Shown here piece by piece: positions 10,809-22,793 of a stretch of 64,000 bases of DNA. The notes under the pieces are model-generated. The model made no database searches. It saw nothing but the letters and a program-made list of their open reading frames with translations, and was not told the DNA's origin. The position numbers and the translations under genes are program-made. Origin of the DNA: Paraphaeosphaeria minitans (taxonomy: Eukaryota > Ascomycota > Dothideomycetes > Pleosporales > Didymosphaeriaceae); contig WJXW01000014.1 in assembly GCA_015832175.1 (NCBI GenBank), positions 744,001 through 808,000 of the forward strand, read 5' to 3'. The stretch's first letter is position 1, and each line of letters opens with the position of its first letter.

Positions 10809-12410
10809 GGTCGAGGGCGAGATCCAGTGCGCAACGAGTGACTGAGGTGCTGGTGCTGGTGCTGGTGCTGGTGCTGGTGCTGGTGTAGGTGTAGGTGTAG
10901 GTGTACAAGTGACTGAGGTGTTGATGTAGGTGTACGAGTGACTGAGGTGTTGATGTAGGTGTACGAGTGACTGAGGTGCTGGTGTACGTGTACGAGTGAC
11001 CGAGGTGTTGATGTAGATGTACGAGTGACTGAGGTGTACGTGTACGTGTACGGGTGACTGAGGTGCTGGTGTACGTGTACGAGGGAACGAAAGTAGGCTG
11101 TGGTGGGCTGCCTCTGCGGGAGGTGTGCAAGGCTGGGTAGGTGAAGGGGAGCAGGGCAAGCAGAGGTAGGTAGACTGCTTGGCCGGGGTGTGGAGCGTGT
11201 TTATTGTGTACAGCGGCTAGGTGGTGGATGCGGGTCTCGTTGGCCGTGGCCGTGGCCGCTCGGTGGGCCTGGGAGGAATACTTTGCCTGCTAAAAAAAGC
11301 GGGCGCTTCGTGGTCGGACGCGGGGCCTTGATGATTCAAAAGTGCCCGCCGCTTGGGCTTTCTCTCCGCGAGTGATGCAAAACAGCCGCCGCGCTGGGTC
11401 AGTGGCGAATGAGATGGACCTCTCGAAGCGCCGGGGCAGGGTTGGCTGGTCTGGGCGCTGGCGAACAGCTTCAACACCACGGCGCCGCAATTGGCTGCAC
11501 GCCGATGAAACGACCTGTGTGATTTGCCTGCCGTCCTTGCAGCTGCTCTTCACGAAGCTGCTACTTGCACCCTGTGATTGGCTGCCAACCTTGTCGAGTG
11601 TTTGATGCGGCCACCGGTCTGTCGAACGCCTGGGAACCTGGTTGCGGCCTGCTTTGGCACGCCGGGCAAGGCAAACGTGGCCACCCGGTTAGATTGTCAG
11701 ACGGAGACGCTATGTGAAACTGGGACAAGACGATGAGACGACGGCTGGGGGACAGAACGATCGAACGACTGTTCAGGGGGCGAAGAGCCTATCTGGAACC
11801 AGATGCGAGGGCTGCTGTGCGAACAACTGCCTCGTGGGCCTCGTCTTTCATTTTATATTGATGGCAGGCGCTGGCTCTGTCTGCGTAGCAGTCGCGCGCT
11901 TCCACTTGGTACTTTCTCCACGCCGCCTGGTCGCCGACGGACCACCCGTTGGACAGACGCTCCAGCTTTCTCTGGCCCGCCAGGTGGGCGCGCGCCTTAC
12001 CTACCATACTAGCGCTTGCCTCCCCCCTTGTCCGAACGTAGGCGGTGCCGAACACGCCTGCTTGAATCATCTTCACAGGTCCAACCTTTGCCCAGCGCTT
12101 TCGTTGAAACCTCCACACGTCGGCGGGCGCTAACCTATGACCATCCCGCCATCCAGTGCTACTTGATGATGCCTTGACTGGATGAAGCATTGGACTTTTC
12201 AATGAGGGTACGACATGAGTTGCTTCTGCCAGCATAGCACATCCTAGATCGTCAGGGGCCAATGGCGAGCCGATCCTGCACGCCATGGAAAGCCACGCGC
12301 GGAGGATTTCTCATGTAAGATGGGGCCAGCGCGACCCGCTGGGTCGATTGGGGCTGTGTTCCGTACGGTTAGGTCTCCAGCCAAGAGACCCAGGCGTAAA
12401 GCGGACGCTC
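10809..12410. other. Intergenic region with a 29-bp minisatellite
   Basis: This spacer lies between the 5' end of the 10005-10808 gene and the 3' end of the Moco sulfurase. Its first 275 bp are the minisatellite listed separately. The rest (11090-12410) has only short overlapping frames with no recognisable family. Confidence 0.6.
10839..11083. repeat. 29-bp minisatellite upstream of the unknown-function gene
   Basis: A TGACTGAGGTG core begins each unit and TGTACGAG or a variant ends it. Six copies of 29 bp follow a first copy that is expanded by GGTGCT and GTAGGT microsatellite steps. The array starts about 30 bp upstream of the ATG at 10808, so it is probably in the promoter or leader. The unit length is not a multiple of three, so copy-number change would shift any frame read through it. 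Confidence 0.9.
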
Positions 12411-15010
12411 TCACGACACGAGTGCATGCAGAACATCGTCGTAACAAGCTTCGTCTTCGAAGTAGGTCCGGACAGTGTCACCTACCATGATGGATGGATC
12501 ATGGGCCAATGGAGACGAATTGTCTCGGGCAGCCAGGTGACTGGTGTGTTCCCCAAAGTAAACACGACCATCGAAACGTCTCGTCTTGGATAGCGTGACA
12601 AAAGGCTCCTGGTTGCGTTCTGCAGTCTGCTGGTCCACGCAAATCATCTGGCACCTGCGGCACGGTCCCAGCAACTCAAAGTATTGCTGGCCGATCTGGA
12701 GGTAGCGCCACTCGTCTTCCGCGTAGGGTTGTTCCGCCCCCGGCGGGTAGTGCGGATTCTCACCGACCACTATGTTGGCCCGAAAGACCTCTGACTGCGC
12801 CGCCTTGCCGCCCTCTGCCTTGATCTGTTCATTAAGGCGGTTGAGACTTGATCGCGATATTGTCAGTATCGGGCTCTCATTTGACAGGAGAATGGGTTTC
12901 GAAACCGTCATGCCCGGCATCAGCGGTCTTGTTTCTGGGAAAGCACCGGGTACGCGCATCTTGCTAGCCCTCTGGCTCTTCTGCAAATGAGGTATTGAGT
13001 GTCTGGTGCAAGCCAATGGGCCATTGCCGTTCCCGACGGCTGGGAAGCGAGCGAGGTGACAAGCCACTCCCAGAGCCTGGGAAAAGAATGCTGATATCTG
13101 AGGTGATCGGTATGTTTTCGCTTGTATTTGGTCTCCGCACACTTGAGCACTGCCGTCCTTGTACATGGACTCTTTGGCAAAGAGGCGTGGGTCGGCTGAC
13201 AGGGGCACAGTTACCTCGTTGGCAAAAGTACTATCTCGTAGCATACCTGTTAGAAGTACACGTAGGACACCAGCTTCCAGGTCAATACTCGGACGAATGA
13301 GAGCCATCTTTGGGTAGCGCTTTTGGCTTAACGCTGCGCCAGTTCCCTGGTGAACAAGACACCATTCGCGGTCCCAAGCTAGACCTTCGCGCCGTACTCC
13401 CCATGCTACGCCAGGCGGCACGCCGAACGCCCCACAACTCTTGATGGGATAAACAGACAGGCTCTCCACGTGCAGCCGACTATGTGTTGGTGGCTTCATG
13501 TCCCATGAGACGACTGGCGGTACTAGTTGAGGCGGGGTAGCTTCAACGAAGAATTCGGATAGGAAGTCAACGAATAGGGAAACATCCTTGAGCGTGCTCA
13601 TAGCCCCGAGGCTAACCCGGATCATGCCAGTCGCTTTGGCACGAATGATATCGTTATCGTTACCACATCGCTGTCCAGCCGAGAAGTTTTCTTTCATTTC
13701 CCATGGCGCCAAATCTAGCGAGGATGCAACACCGCCCGGATTGCAAAGTCCGCCTGTCCGCAGTTGGAGGTTTCTAACGGCCGCAAGCTTTTCCACCTCT
13801 GCGTTGCTCACCCAGCCACCGCATTGATTGCGAAGATTGAATGCAACAATTGGTCCTTGTGTGCTCGGATCACCATAGGTAGACGATGTGTCTTTGTAGA
13901 CCTGGCAAACGCTGGTGCCATTACCGTGCCTAAGCGAAGTCAAGCCATCATACATTTTCGAAGCGAGGAAAGCGGTATGGTTGGAAACTTCGTCAAGCGA
14001 GTTGTATAAGTCTTTGTGCACATTCATTGCAGCATCAAGAGCCATGATGCCGTGGATCGGTAGAGTTCCGTCCTCCAATCTCTCGTGCAAGGTTTCCTTC
14101 TTCGCGTGCCACTGTTCTTTCAAGCAGACCTTTGCCATACGGTCAGCAACCAGCATCTCATGCATTGTTCGTCCGGGATTACTCACTACCATCTCGACTG
14201 TGCCTCCACCAAAGTACCGGCGCCTATCAAATATCGATCCTGCAGCCTTACGGATTATCAGTGCACCCAAATCGGGAAATCCAAAGATCTTGTATAAGCT
14301 CATGACGGTGAAATCAGGGGCGGTGCTGGCATCGCTCAGATCAAGCGGCGAGGTTGACACCAAGGCAGCCGCATCCAACAGCGTGTACACTGAGCCTTGA
14401 TTCCTGGTGCGTATGCGGCGCGTCCAATCCAAGGGCAATCTACGCCCGTTCATGTTGGACTGTGCCGGGTAGGCAAAGAGACCGAGCCTCGGGTGCGCCG
14501 TACCCTCCTCTTCGACCCATGCGTCGACCTCAGCATCTGTTGTAAAACAGTGGTGTTGTGTGGCGGTTTCACGTACTCCAATCAAGCTCGTGTGTGCGTC
14601 GCGATGGTAGCCGTACCAATAACCCTCCTCTTGGTCCCGAAACGCCTCCATCACCAACTTGATACCCGCAGTGGCATTGGCGACAAAGACGACATCAAAG
14701 TCGTCCGGGTCTGCCTTGAATAGACCCAACAAACGCAGTCTAATATCTTCTATGCGGCGCGTGGTCATCTGCGACGAGTTGGAGGCGGAGTGCGGATTGC
14801 CGTAAAGATTGCCAATCATGTCGGCGGAGAAACGCTCGATGAGGGATTTGGCGTAAAGGGTAGTACCTGCATGATCCAGATATGTGGTGTCTGAAGGATT
14901 TCAGCAAAGAAGTCATTGCCACGTGCGTCCTACTTACCGTGAAGCATGGGGTATTCGCGGAGGCGCAGTGCCTCAATGGCAGCATCGTAGGCGATGCGCG
15001 CGCCCTCCAT
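12411..15010 (-). CDS. hxB: Molybdenum cofactor sulfurase (hxB/MOCOS family)
   Basis: This enzyme takes sulfur from L-cysteine and places it on the molybdenum cofactor, activating xanthine dehydrogenase and aldehyde oxidase-type enzymes. Two exons, 15010-14938 and 14890-12411, encode 850 residues. The intron of 47 bp splits LH/D before TTYLDHAGTTLYAKSL, a diagnostic N-terminal motif. The first half is a NifS-like class V aminotransferase fold with the PLP lysine in VMSLYKIFGFP (about K225). The sulfur-carrying cysteine is likely C407 in RTGGLCNPGG. The C-terminal half is MOSC_N (from about 503, HVESLSVYPIKSCGAFG) plus a MOSC domain with LGPCRRCQMICVDQ near the end. Length and order match full-length fungal sulfurases, and no disabling change is visible. 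Residue numbers come from the spliced model. Confidence 0.93.
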
Positions 15011-15584
15011 GATAGCAGATCACAACGTATCTTGCCCAAGCTACCCCGGATCCTTGAAGTAAGGAAGAAGGTCCAGGGCAAGAGGAACCATTTGAAGGTA
15101 GAGGCGTTGTCTGCGAAAGTGGGGGATGGCGAATCTGTGGGATGGTTGGAGCGCGGCAGGCCGCGGCGGCTTCCGAGGACCGATACGTGAGATGCTGATA
15201 ACGCCAGGGCCCGAGCTCACGTCAGTCGTGAGCGCTGGCTGACTGCTGTTCTAGAGGCAAGGGCTTGTGGTATGCGCAATAGCAGATGTTATTTGTTGTC
15301 GCCCCATGGGATGCGTGCGTCTTTTGGGGGTGGAAGGAACCTTGGAGAGCGTGGGGGTGCACAGACCATTGAGCCTCGGGAGGGGTAGCCATTCACATCG
15401 CGGACGTTTGAACCTCGCGAAGTCGCGTCGGTTCAGTGCGAGCAGCATTCGCAACAATGCGAATTCCCGGGCGTCCCATACGCACCACTTCTCATTCCAA
15501 TTGCTCCAGTTTACCTGTACCAACGCAAATATCAGTTCTGCGAAAGTCTCTGGTCAATGCTCTCCCAAGTTGCTCACTCACACA

Positions 15585-15609
15585 CGCCTCGCCTCGCCTC
15601 GCCTCGCCT
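15585..15609. repeat. (CGCCT)n pentanucleotide array
   Basis: Five perfect copies in intergenic DNA. Confidence 0.9.
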
Positions 15610-16140
15610 GACCTTCGAGTGTACTCGTGTCTTCATTCTGTCTCCCACCATGTCAATGGACGTATCTTGATTCCCCGGTCCTCATTCCCTTTCTGTGCGA
15701 AGTTACACTCCGCCTTCCACAGTGCCCCCAACCAATCAAGGCCCACCCTCCAACGCTCTACCGCTCCGCCCTGAACAAATGTGATAAGCGTTCGGTAGTG
15801 ACGCCTAGTAAACCTTCTGTGGGACAGCGGATGAACATGTGAACATGCCCTCAACGGCCAGCGTTTTTCACGGCATCCGGGTCAACAACGCTCGAAAGCA
15901 ATGTAACAAAAACGCTCAGCCATCTTTCATCAGATTGACATCTCGAAAATACACCACTCCAACAGCCGCAAAACACTTTCCCGGCCCCAGTCCAGTTCAC
16001 GCTTTCTGCAGCTTCCCCGCCGGTTCTCCGCCCTTGGCACTCGCAGAGCCCCCAACAACAGCACCACCCAACCCCTCGGATGCCCTTAAGTCACTCGGCT
16101 TATGGGAACTTCTTCCTGTGCACAATACAATTACTATCTT

Positions 16141-16181
16141 CGTCTTCTTCTTCGTCTTCTTCTCTCTCTCTCTCTCTCTCG
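16141..16181. repeat. TTC/TC microsatellite
   Basis: CTTCTTCGT steps lead into a pure run of about ten TC units; the tract is pyrimidine-only except for two G near its start. Confidence 0.9.
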
Positions 16182-16697
16182 CTAGCACAGCCTATATACA
16201 AGTAACCCTTCTTCTACTCAATCATGAAGCGAAGTCGTAGCCAAACCATCCCAAAGAGCGGTCCAACACACCATTCGCTCAAACACCTACCAACGCCCAT
16301 GCATGACTTAAAAAGACTAAGAAAAGCTTGAAAGCATCGCATCATGCTCTTCGGCAATGCGAAAGAAAGGAACGACGAAGCCACCCACGCCTCGGCACGG
16401 CAGGTAGTGGAAGTGGTGGTACAACAACGCACGGTACGCCCTCACGAAAACCACCCGCATGCTCTTTGTCGCAGAAAGTAGCACCAGAAACTGCCGCATG
16501 CAAGGTCCGGCTGGAAGTAAGCAGGAAACAAAACGCACGCAACAGGCACCCGTCTAGAGATGATAAATGTCGTCGGGTTCGACTCTACCTCACACCAGCG
16601 ACAGCAGCGTTCCCGACACACTGCGATGCAGCGCGCCCACAATCGTCCACACCCTTTTTGTTGGCGCCGGTCGCTCGGGTAAGGGCTCTTGGTCACC

Positions 16698-17927
16698 CTA
16701 CAACCGCTCCCTAGGTCCGTTGCCGTGGTTCTCAAACAGGTCGTCCAGATACGCACTTGGTGCACGTCCTCCGGTCGTCGATCCGCCCGGTACATTCAGA
16801 GACAGTTGACTGGCGCTTCCATGGTCGTTGCCATATACACCTGCTCTTCCTGAGGGTGATCCAAGCGTTGCGACACTGTTCCTGTTGTATATCGACAAGC
16901 CGTCACGAGAGGGTGGTGCACGGTCGTAGCCCCGCGATGGAGGAAGAGATGGAGACTGTGGAGGCGAGATACCTGTACGGGCGCTGAAACGGTTTCCTGG
17001 CAAGGCCAAAGAGTGTGTGGACAGATGCGATCCAACACCGCCAACGTGAGTCATCGGCGAGCCTTGCGCAGCCTGTGCATTGCCAGCAGCGTAGTAGCCT
17101 GCTGGCAAGTATTGTGACGACCGGTTTGCAACAGAGTCGCGCAGACCAGTGCTGCCACCAGCGGTAGGAGAAAAGAATAGGGAGTTCGACTTGGGAGGTG
17201 TGCTCGTGGCATTGTTCGCGAAGGGCTTGGGCGGCCTGGAGGTTCCCGTGGGTGCAGCTGAGAGGTGATCGAGGGACATGGTAGAGTTTGCGCTGACGAC
17301 ATTGTATATCCCCCGTTTCTTGCCGCCGGGAAAAGCTGACTGGTCCTTGAGATCCGCAAGGTTTTGAGTCAACGCAGCGCGCTTGACAGAACGGTGCAGC
17401 GACCATGCTACCAGGCCTCGCCAGACGAGCACACCCAACCCGAAGAAGGCCAAGATGGCGCCTACGCATATGAAAACGGTGCCATCGGGCAGATCAGACT
17501 TCTGCATGAAAGCTGCCTGGGCAGTATCTGGCACTCCCACGACGGGTATACCGACTCCTGCCTGCGAGGGGAGAAGGGATAGGAAGTTGCCTGCACCACC
17601 CTGTGTTTGCGTGGCTTCTGCAGATGTGCTGGTAGTGACGGGCAGTGTGGAGATGAAGTTGCCGGAGCTGGGGGATCCTGTGACGGTCGACTTGGGAGCA
17701 GCAGTCGTCGACTCTGGTTGTTCCGTGGACTGATCTTCTGTCGTGGAAGGCACATCCGTTGTTTTCGCAGCGGCGGTTGTCTGCGCGGCTGCACTTGTCT
17801 GTGTCTCCTTGTTGGTTGCCTGGGTGGCGCTCGGTTCGTCCGTCGTCTTGTCATCCTGATTGTCCTGCGCGAGGACTACTGGCGCGGCAAGGGCGAGCAC
17901 GCCCGCGAGGCGTATAGAAATTCGCAT
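16698..17927 (-). CDS. CSI2: Csi2-like single-pass membrane protein
   Basis: This 409-residue single-exon protein begins with a signal peptide (MRISIRLAGVLALAAPVVLA) followed by a Thr/Ser-rich, presumably O-glycosylated ectodomain to about residue 140. A motif PDTAQAAFMQKSDLPDGT precedes one membrane helix (VFICVGAILAFFGLGVLVWR, about 151-170), and the basic patch after it (HRSVKRAALTQN) fits a cytoplasmic juxtamembrane region. The long cytoplasmic tail is rich in Ser, Pro and Gly. Order and the helix-flanking motifs match fungal Csi2 proteins, linked in yeast to chitin synthase 3 function at the bud neck; that role is established there and only inferred here. It is divergent from FCF1 across 644 bp. 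Confidence 0.78.
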   Translation of the reverse strand: MRISIRLAGVLALAAPVVLAQDNQDDKTTDEPSATQATNKETQTSAAAQTTAAAKTTDVPSTTEDQSTEQPESTTAAPKSTVTGSPSSGNFISTLPVTTSTSAEATQTQGGAGNFLSLLPSQAGVGIPVVGVPDTAQAAFMQKSDLPDGTVFICVGAILAFFGLGVLVWRGLVAWSLHRSVKRAALTQNLADLKDQSAFPGGKKRGIYNVVSANSTMSLDHLSAAPTGTSRPPKPFANNATSTPPKSNSLFFSPTAGGSTGLRDSVANRSSQYLPAGYYAAGNAQAAQGSPMTHVGGVGSHLSTHSLALPGNRFSARTGISPPQSPSLPPSRGYDRAPPSRDGLSIYNRNSVATLGSPSGRAGVYGNDHGSASQLSLNVPGGSTTGGRAPSAYLDDLFENHGNGPRERL

Positions 17928-18571
17928 GGCGGCGAATTGTGTACGGTACGGAGGGGCGAACGAAGGAGAAGGCGCCGGTGGACGCTGGCGGAGGGCCGCA
18001 GGGTCAGGGGCGCGGTTCGGCTGATGGTCGTTGTCTCAGGATGCCGTCGTGGCTAAAAGGCAGAGGGCGAGAAGGAACTTGATGTCGATTGACGACGGTT
18101 GCTTTGGTGAAACGAGTGACGGGATGGCGAGAGGCGGAGAGGAGAACCCTTCTGGGAACTGGTGGTCGAGGGTTCAGTGGGTGACAATGGGGCCAGCAGG
18201 GGAGAGGGCGGGTCCTGCAAATTGGCACTAGGAAGGTGGAGCAGTGACTCGGGCTGGGTGGATTGCCAGCAATGGCCCATGGAAGAATAGCATACGAGTG
18301 TAGCGATTCGGATGTGCACACTGTGCGAGAGCGACGGCGTAGCACGTTGCGTGAACGATGCAGGGCTCAGCTGTGAGTGCTTGTGGCCTGTATGAGGCTT
18401 CTTGTGCTGCCAGAGCCCGGAATGCGCCGCGACGCCGCGTGACACTAGGCCGCCGTCCCAAAATAGCAGGGATGAGTTGCGAACTCTTGGCGAACAACTT
18501 TGAGAGCTTCCAAAAAGTTTATCGATAGCAAACACAGCTGCGACCACGATACATCCACACATACCGTCGCC
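17928..18571. promoter_or_regulatory. Divergent promoter region CSI2 / FCF1
   Basis: These 644 bp separate the start codons of two divergently transcribed genes, so they must carry both promoters. I saw no clear TATA box or other recognisable factor site. Short frames on the minus strand are without signature. Confidence 0.5.
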
Positions 18572-19421
18572 ATGGGTGTCGCAAAGAAGACGCGCAAGTT
18601 TGCGCAGGTGAAGCGCGTGATTGGTGCGACCTTCGCACACAAGACTCTGACCCTTGCTAACATGCGCAGGCCAACGAGATGCCCGACTGTATGCGCCCCG
18701 CCACTGCCTCCAACTTGCCCTGCTCACGCGTCCCTTCCTCGATCGATGCCGCACTTGTTATGCTTTCTTTACTCCGGCTGACGTTTTTGCAGGAAAAAGA
18801 ACCAGATGTCCGGCGAGCTAGAAGCCAAGAAGAAAGCCGATGCCGAAAAGGCCAAACGAGAGATCCCCCAGGCTCCTTCCTCCATGTTCTTCATGGCTGT
18901 GAGTGCATACCCCACGCCCAGGATGCTCTCCATCTGACAGTCCGCAGAACGAGGCGCTTGGTCCGCCATACCGCGTGCTCATTGACACAAACTTTCTCTC
19001 CCATACCGTCCGCGGGAAACTAGAGCTCCAGAAGTCGCTCATGGACTTGCTCTACGCAAAAGCCACACCTATCATCTCGTCGTGCGTCATGGCAGAGTTG
19101 GAAAAACTAGGACCCAAGTATCGAATCGCGCTCCGCATTGCGCGAGATGAAAGATGGGAGCGGATAAAATGCGATCACAAGGGAACATATGCAGACGACT
19201 GCATCGTTGATATGGTCACGAAGCACAGAATATATCTGGTTGGAACAAATGGTATGTATTGCCTTGGTACGAAGAGGGTGTCTGGACAATCACGCTGACC
19301 AGTAATCGCAGATCGCGACTTAAAGCGAAGAATCCGCAAGATCCCCGGTGTCCCGATTGTCAGCGTTGCAAAGGGCAAATACGTGATCGAGAGGCTGCCC
19401 GATAACCCGGACAGCAAGTAG
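18572..19421 (+). CDS. FCF1: FCF1/UTP24 PIN-domain nuclease of the SSU processome
   Basis: Fcf1 (Utp24) is the nucleolar endonuclease that cuts pre-rRNA at the 5' end of 18S (A1) and at A2. Five exons, 18572-18623, 18670-18688, 18793-18898, 18948-19251 and 19312-19421, encode 196 residues, the normal family length. The start [18 protein letters not shown] and the following QRDARLKKNQ are diagnostic; the second exon is a 19-bp microexon. The PIN domain begins [12 protein letters not shown], with the metal-binding Asp at D72. The CDH motif at about 134-136, YADDC at 140-144 and the final acidic residues in GTNDRDL (D161, D163) complete the active site and zinc site. All introns have GT-AG ends and keep frame. 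Each exon taken alone looks like a fragment, so the gene is easily missed. Confidence 0.95.
18670..18688 (+). other. FCF1: 19-bp microexon of FCF1
   Basis: The exon supplies the end of Gly18, then QRDAR and two bases of the next Leu. It lies between ATGCGCAG and GTATGCG splice sites. Without it the conserved VIGQRDARLKKNQ sequence is lost and the frame shifts. Confidence 0.88.
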
Positions 19422-20586
19422 ACACCTAGGACGAAAGACAACACAGGATAGGTTCACAGGGGCGGGATTTTGGCTCGGCTTCTTATGCATAGCGATGGCG
19501 TTATCACGGTTGGCGAACCTCGCCCAAGGAAAACAAAACTGCATTACAGAGGTATTTGCCACGTATGGGGGGCTACATATCGTTCGTAAGGTTGGATAAA
19601 TGCTAAGACTAAGCTACTAGCTGGTTATTACGCTACTGTGTAGCCTTGTTCACCTCCTTCCGGCCAACGCATCTAACGTTACTGCCCTTGATTTTTGCCT
19701 TGGTGCTAAGTGATGCCTTTGACAGCTCCACGCAACTACTACTGTCAAATCGAGGTTTCGGATGGTGTCTGATACCCGACTGAGGTAGGTGTTTTAATTG
19801 TATCGCAAGTGACATGCCATGATCCGGTGAAACCATGAAGCTAGCCACGCAACACTAAAAGTTCCCAGTCGACATGAGGCTCTTTGTTCTACCGCTGAAC
19901 ATGAAAAGCCCGAAGTAACTGCAACTGAACGTCGGGCCTCGTTTCTTTCGTCCAAGCCGCAGATTGCCGCACATCATGAAGCTTCACCGGAACTGGGGAG
20001 CCATCTCTCGAAGAGGGAATTCGCGGACAAAGAAATATTCACGAGTGGTATACTATCTGGTGCTAGCCGTGTCAGCTCGTGTGGTTCTGGCTTGGGCCTC
20101 ACAGCGGGACATGGGGGAACGAGTTTTCAGCTGGCAGCCTGGCCGAGTAATCACGTCCCGCCAGCATTACGGTGGTATGATCGCAGAGTGTTCATAGAGA
20201 TGCTTTCAATTCTCCCTCCGCGATGAGCCACGATGAGTATGATAACACGCCTCTCTCATATGTCGGTGTGCATCGCTTCCTCGGTGCAGCAGAGGATCGC
20301 TCGCCAAAGCTTGACCGTCTGGGGTGCAGCAGTTCGTTGCCTTATTGGTGGCGTAGATAGGCAAATCGAGTAGAGGCTCTAAACCCCATTTTGAGGCCGG
20401 TGTGCATGGTTTCGGTCCCTGCATCTGGGGCTGTGCGATGACCTCACTTTAGCCCACGAACCCACCAGTATCCACAACCCAACGCTTTTCCATGTCAATA
20501 CAACTTCGGAAGTAACAACGACACTGAAGATTTCAGTTGACTCTTGTAAAACTGAGAGGATACACACCACTGGTCCGCGAAAACAC
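19422..20586. other. Intergenic region after FCF1
   Basis: 1.2 kb between FCF1 and the next gene on the same strand. Only short frames on both strands; nothing recognised. Confidence 0.6.
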
Positions 20587-22793
20587 ATGGCCGTCCTTGC
20601 CGCCATCCTTCCGCTCGTGTCTCAGAGCTCTGCACTTGCTCTCGTGCTTTACCGGCTAGCTGCAGCGGATGCTTATGCCGCCAAAGAGCTTTTAAAGGCC
20701 GCGAAAGCGATTTCGAATTTGGCACTCATAGTGAAGGAAGTTGGGACCATCATAAAGGAAGATGATCGATTACCTTCGGCGGAGGTATGTGTGCTTTTTT
20801 CGATGTACGCCACTTGATTAACGCAACACGCAGGCTTTTGAAACCATCGAAGATATTTTGGACCAAACGGTCAACATTCTCAATGAAATAAATCTTCTGG
20901 TATCTGGTCAGGACGCACAAAGAAAGAGATGGTCTTACGATGAGCACCGGGTAGGAGACCAAGATCCTACGCTCACCCCGCAAATGGTGGCGAGGTTGCA
21001 CTACCTTGAGGCGCATCTGGATTCGCTGAGAACTACGCTGTCAGTGATGCTGCAGACTCTGTATACAGCGCAAAGTATTATGTGGGCAAGGTACGCATCT
21101 AAGAATCTATTTCACAGAATACTGCGGCAATTTCTGACAGTTGCTCAGAGTTAGACCCACAGTCTCACCAAGGCAGTGCGCCACTGCAGTGGCAAATGAG
21201 AAACAACAACTCGAGATACTCATCATTGAACAGCAAATCTCAATACTGCAAGCATCAAAACTATCTGAAAGGGCACGGCCAGATGCGCGGTTACTGCTGG
21301 AAAATGACAGCTCTTTGGGCTTGAGTATCATCGACGAAACTGCACCTAGTCCGGCAAGCTTGGCCAAATATCAAGACAGGTTCATCGCCACTTTAGACAC
21401 TCAAACATCGGACGAACAGCAGTGGCTGGCATCTGTATGTGGCATTTCAAAATCGCAACTAGGCCGCTTGTTGGACCGATGGACCAGGCTGCGCCAGTTC
21501 GAGGAAGACTTATTAGATGCGGAACGTAGATTGCAAGCGCAGAAACGAGAAACGCAACAGCCATTCGTCGAATCAGACAGTGAAGATGATGTAGACCCGC
21601 TGCCGAAATTCGGTAGCAGTGGCGTTGGTTCAGACTCTCATGTTCCACGCAGACCGGATGCAATCCCGCCTCTATACGCAGAGTCGTCTTCGCGACCTAT
21701 CCCAAAGTTATCATCGCACCAAGACCCTGCAGTGCCCGCGTCTCCACGATCGACTATTTCTACCTTACCCGTGGAAGCAGCAGCAGCTGTTGAAGCAAAA
21801 GACAAGGACGATGGACTAGACTTAGAGATACCTTGGACATTACGCACGCGGAGATACTACTGGAAGTACGTTGACGGCAAAGTCAACGAATCAAACACCG
21901 ATGCACCCTCCTCCGAGGCATTTGCCCACCGACACAGCTGGACTGAAGTGCAAGCGTCGTGGGTCTGTAAAGAAGCGCTGCAGGAAGCAGGCTACTCCCA
22001 TACCCAAGTGCAGAAAGAAATGCCGGATGGGAGACGCACCAATTTCGAGACATGGTTCTGCATAGACCAGCCTCTGACCTTCGACCAAGTCCAGCGCCTC
22101 GTCGAGCGAACGGTAGAACTCTACCGCAAAACGCAACCCCCGTCACCGCCACTCGTCAGAGAGCACACACAGCGGACGTCTTTCGAACGTCGGACCCCGG
22201 GTTTCGTACCCCCAGACGCAAGCACCGACCGCGACCGCACTCCGCTACCACCCCAAGCAAGACCCCCACCCCTCGACCGCTTTACAACAGCATATTACAT
22301 CTCGCAGCCCCCGCCCCTCGACCGCGCCCTCTCAATATCCGGCCAAGCAGCCCCGTCCTACCCTCCAAACCCACGCTCCAGCAACCCGCAAATCCCCCCT
22401 TCGCAAGCAACACCCATACCCATCCCTACCCACCCCAACACAAATTTGTACTTCCCTCCACCCTCCCCCCGCTCAACCCGCAATTTTGCGCAGCCCACGC
22501 CCTACCAGCCTCCTCCCCCGCCACCCCGCCATCTCCAGCCCCCGATCTCGACGTACGGACAATCACCCCTCCGCACATCGTTGGATGGCGCGCGGTATGA
22601 GCACTATTCCAGCACATCTGGGAATTCGGACAGCGAGAGCGTGACGAGGAGTCGGAAGAGGGATGGGAGTCGGCGGCGGCGGAGGGGGTCGGATGAGAGG
22701 CGGAGGAAGAAAGGACATGGGCATGGGAAGGCGGGTGCGTTGATGGGGGTAGCGGGGCTGACGGCGTTGTTGGATGGGTTGGTGGGGATTTGA
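20587..22793 (+). CDS. Fungus-specific protein with STAND-type helical N-terminus and basic C-terminus
   Basis: Three exons, 20587-20784, 20834-21090 and 21149-22793, encode 699 residues; the introns are 49 and 58 bp. The N-terminus (MAVLAAILPLVSQSSALALV, then helices around KELLKAAKAISNLALIVKEVG and AFETIEDILDQTVNILNEI) looks like the all-helical N-terminal domain that fungi place in front of STAND or other effector proteins. A second helical region with EILIIEQQISILQASKL follows to about residue 350. The part from 350 to 640 is disordered and Pro-rich, and the C-terminus has an Arg-rich stretch (SRKRDGSRRRRRGSDERRRKK) before GALMGVAGLTALLDGLVGI, which could pack on a membrane. No NACHT, NB-ARC or repeat domain is present, so it is not a complete STAND receptor. 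The family resemblance is by eye; function unknown. Confidence 0.75.

Larger units (their letters stand above)
15011..16697. other. Intergenic region (promoter of hxB, 3' side of CSI2)
   Basis: 1.7 kb without a supportable gene. It contains a CGCCT pentanucleotide array (15585-15609) and a TC-rich microsatellite (16141-16181). Open frames in the 15.3-16.5 kb part are short, overlap on both strands and lack domain signatures. Confidence 0.55.
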
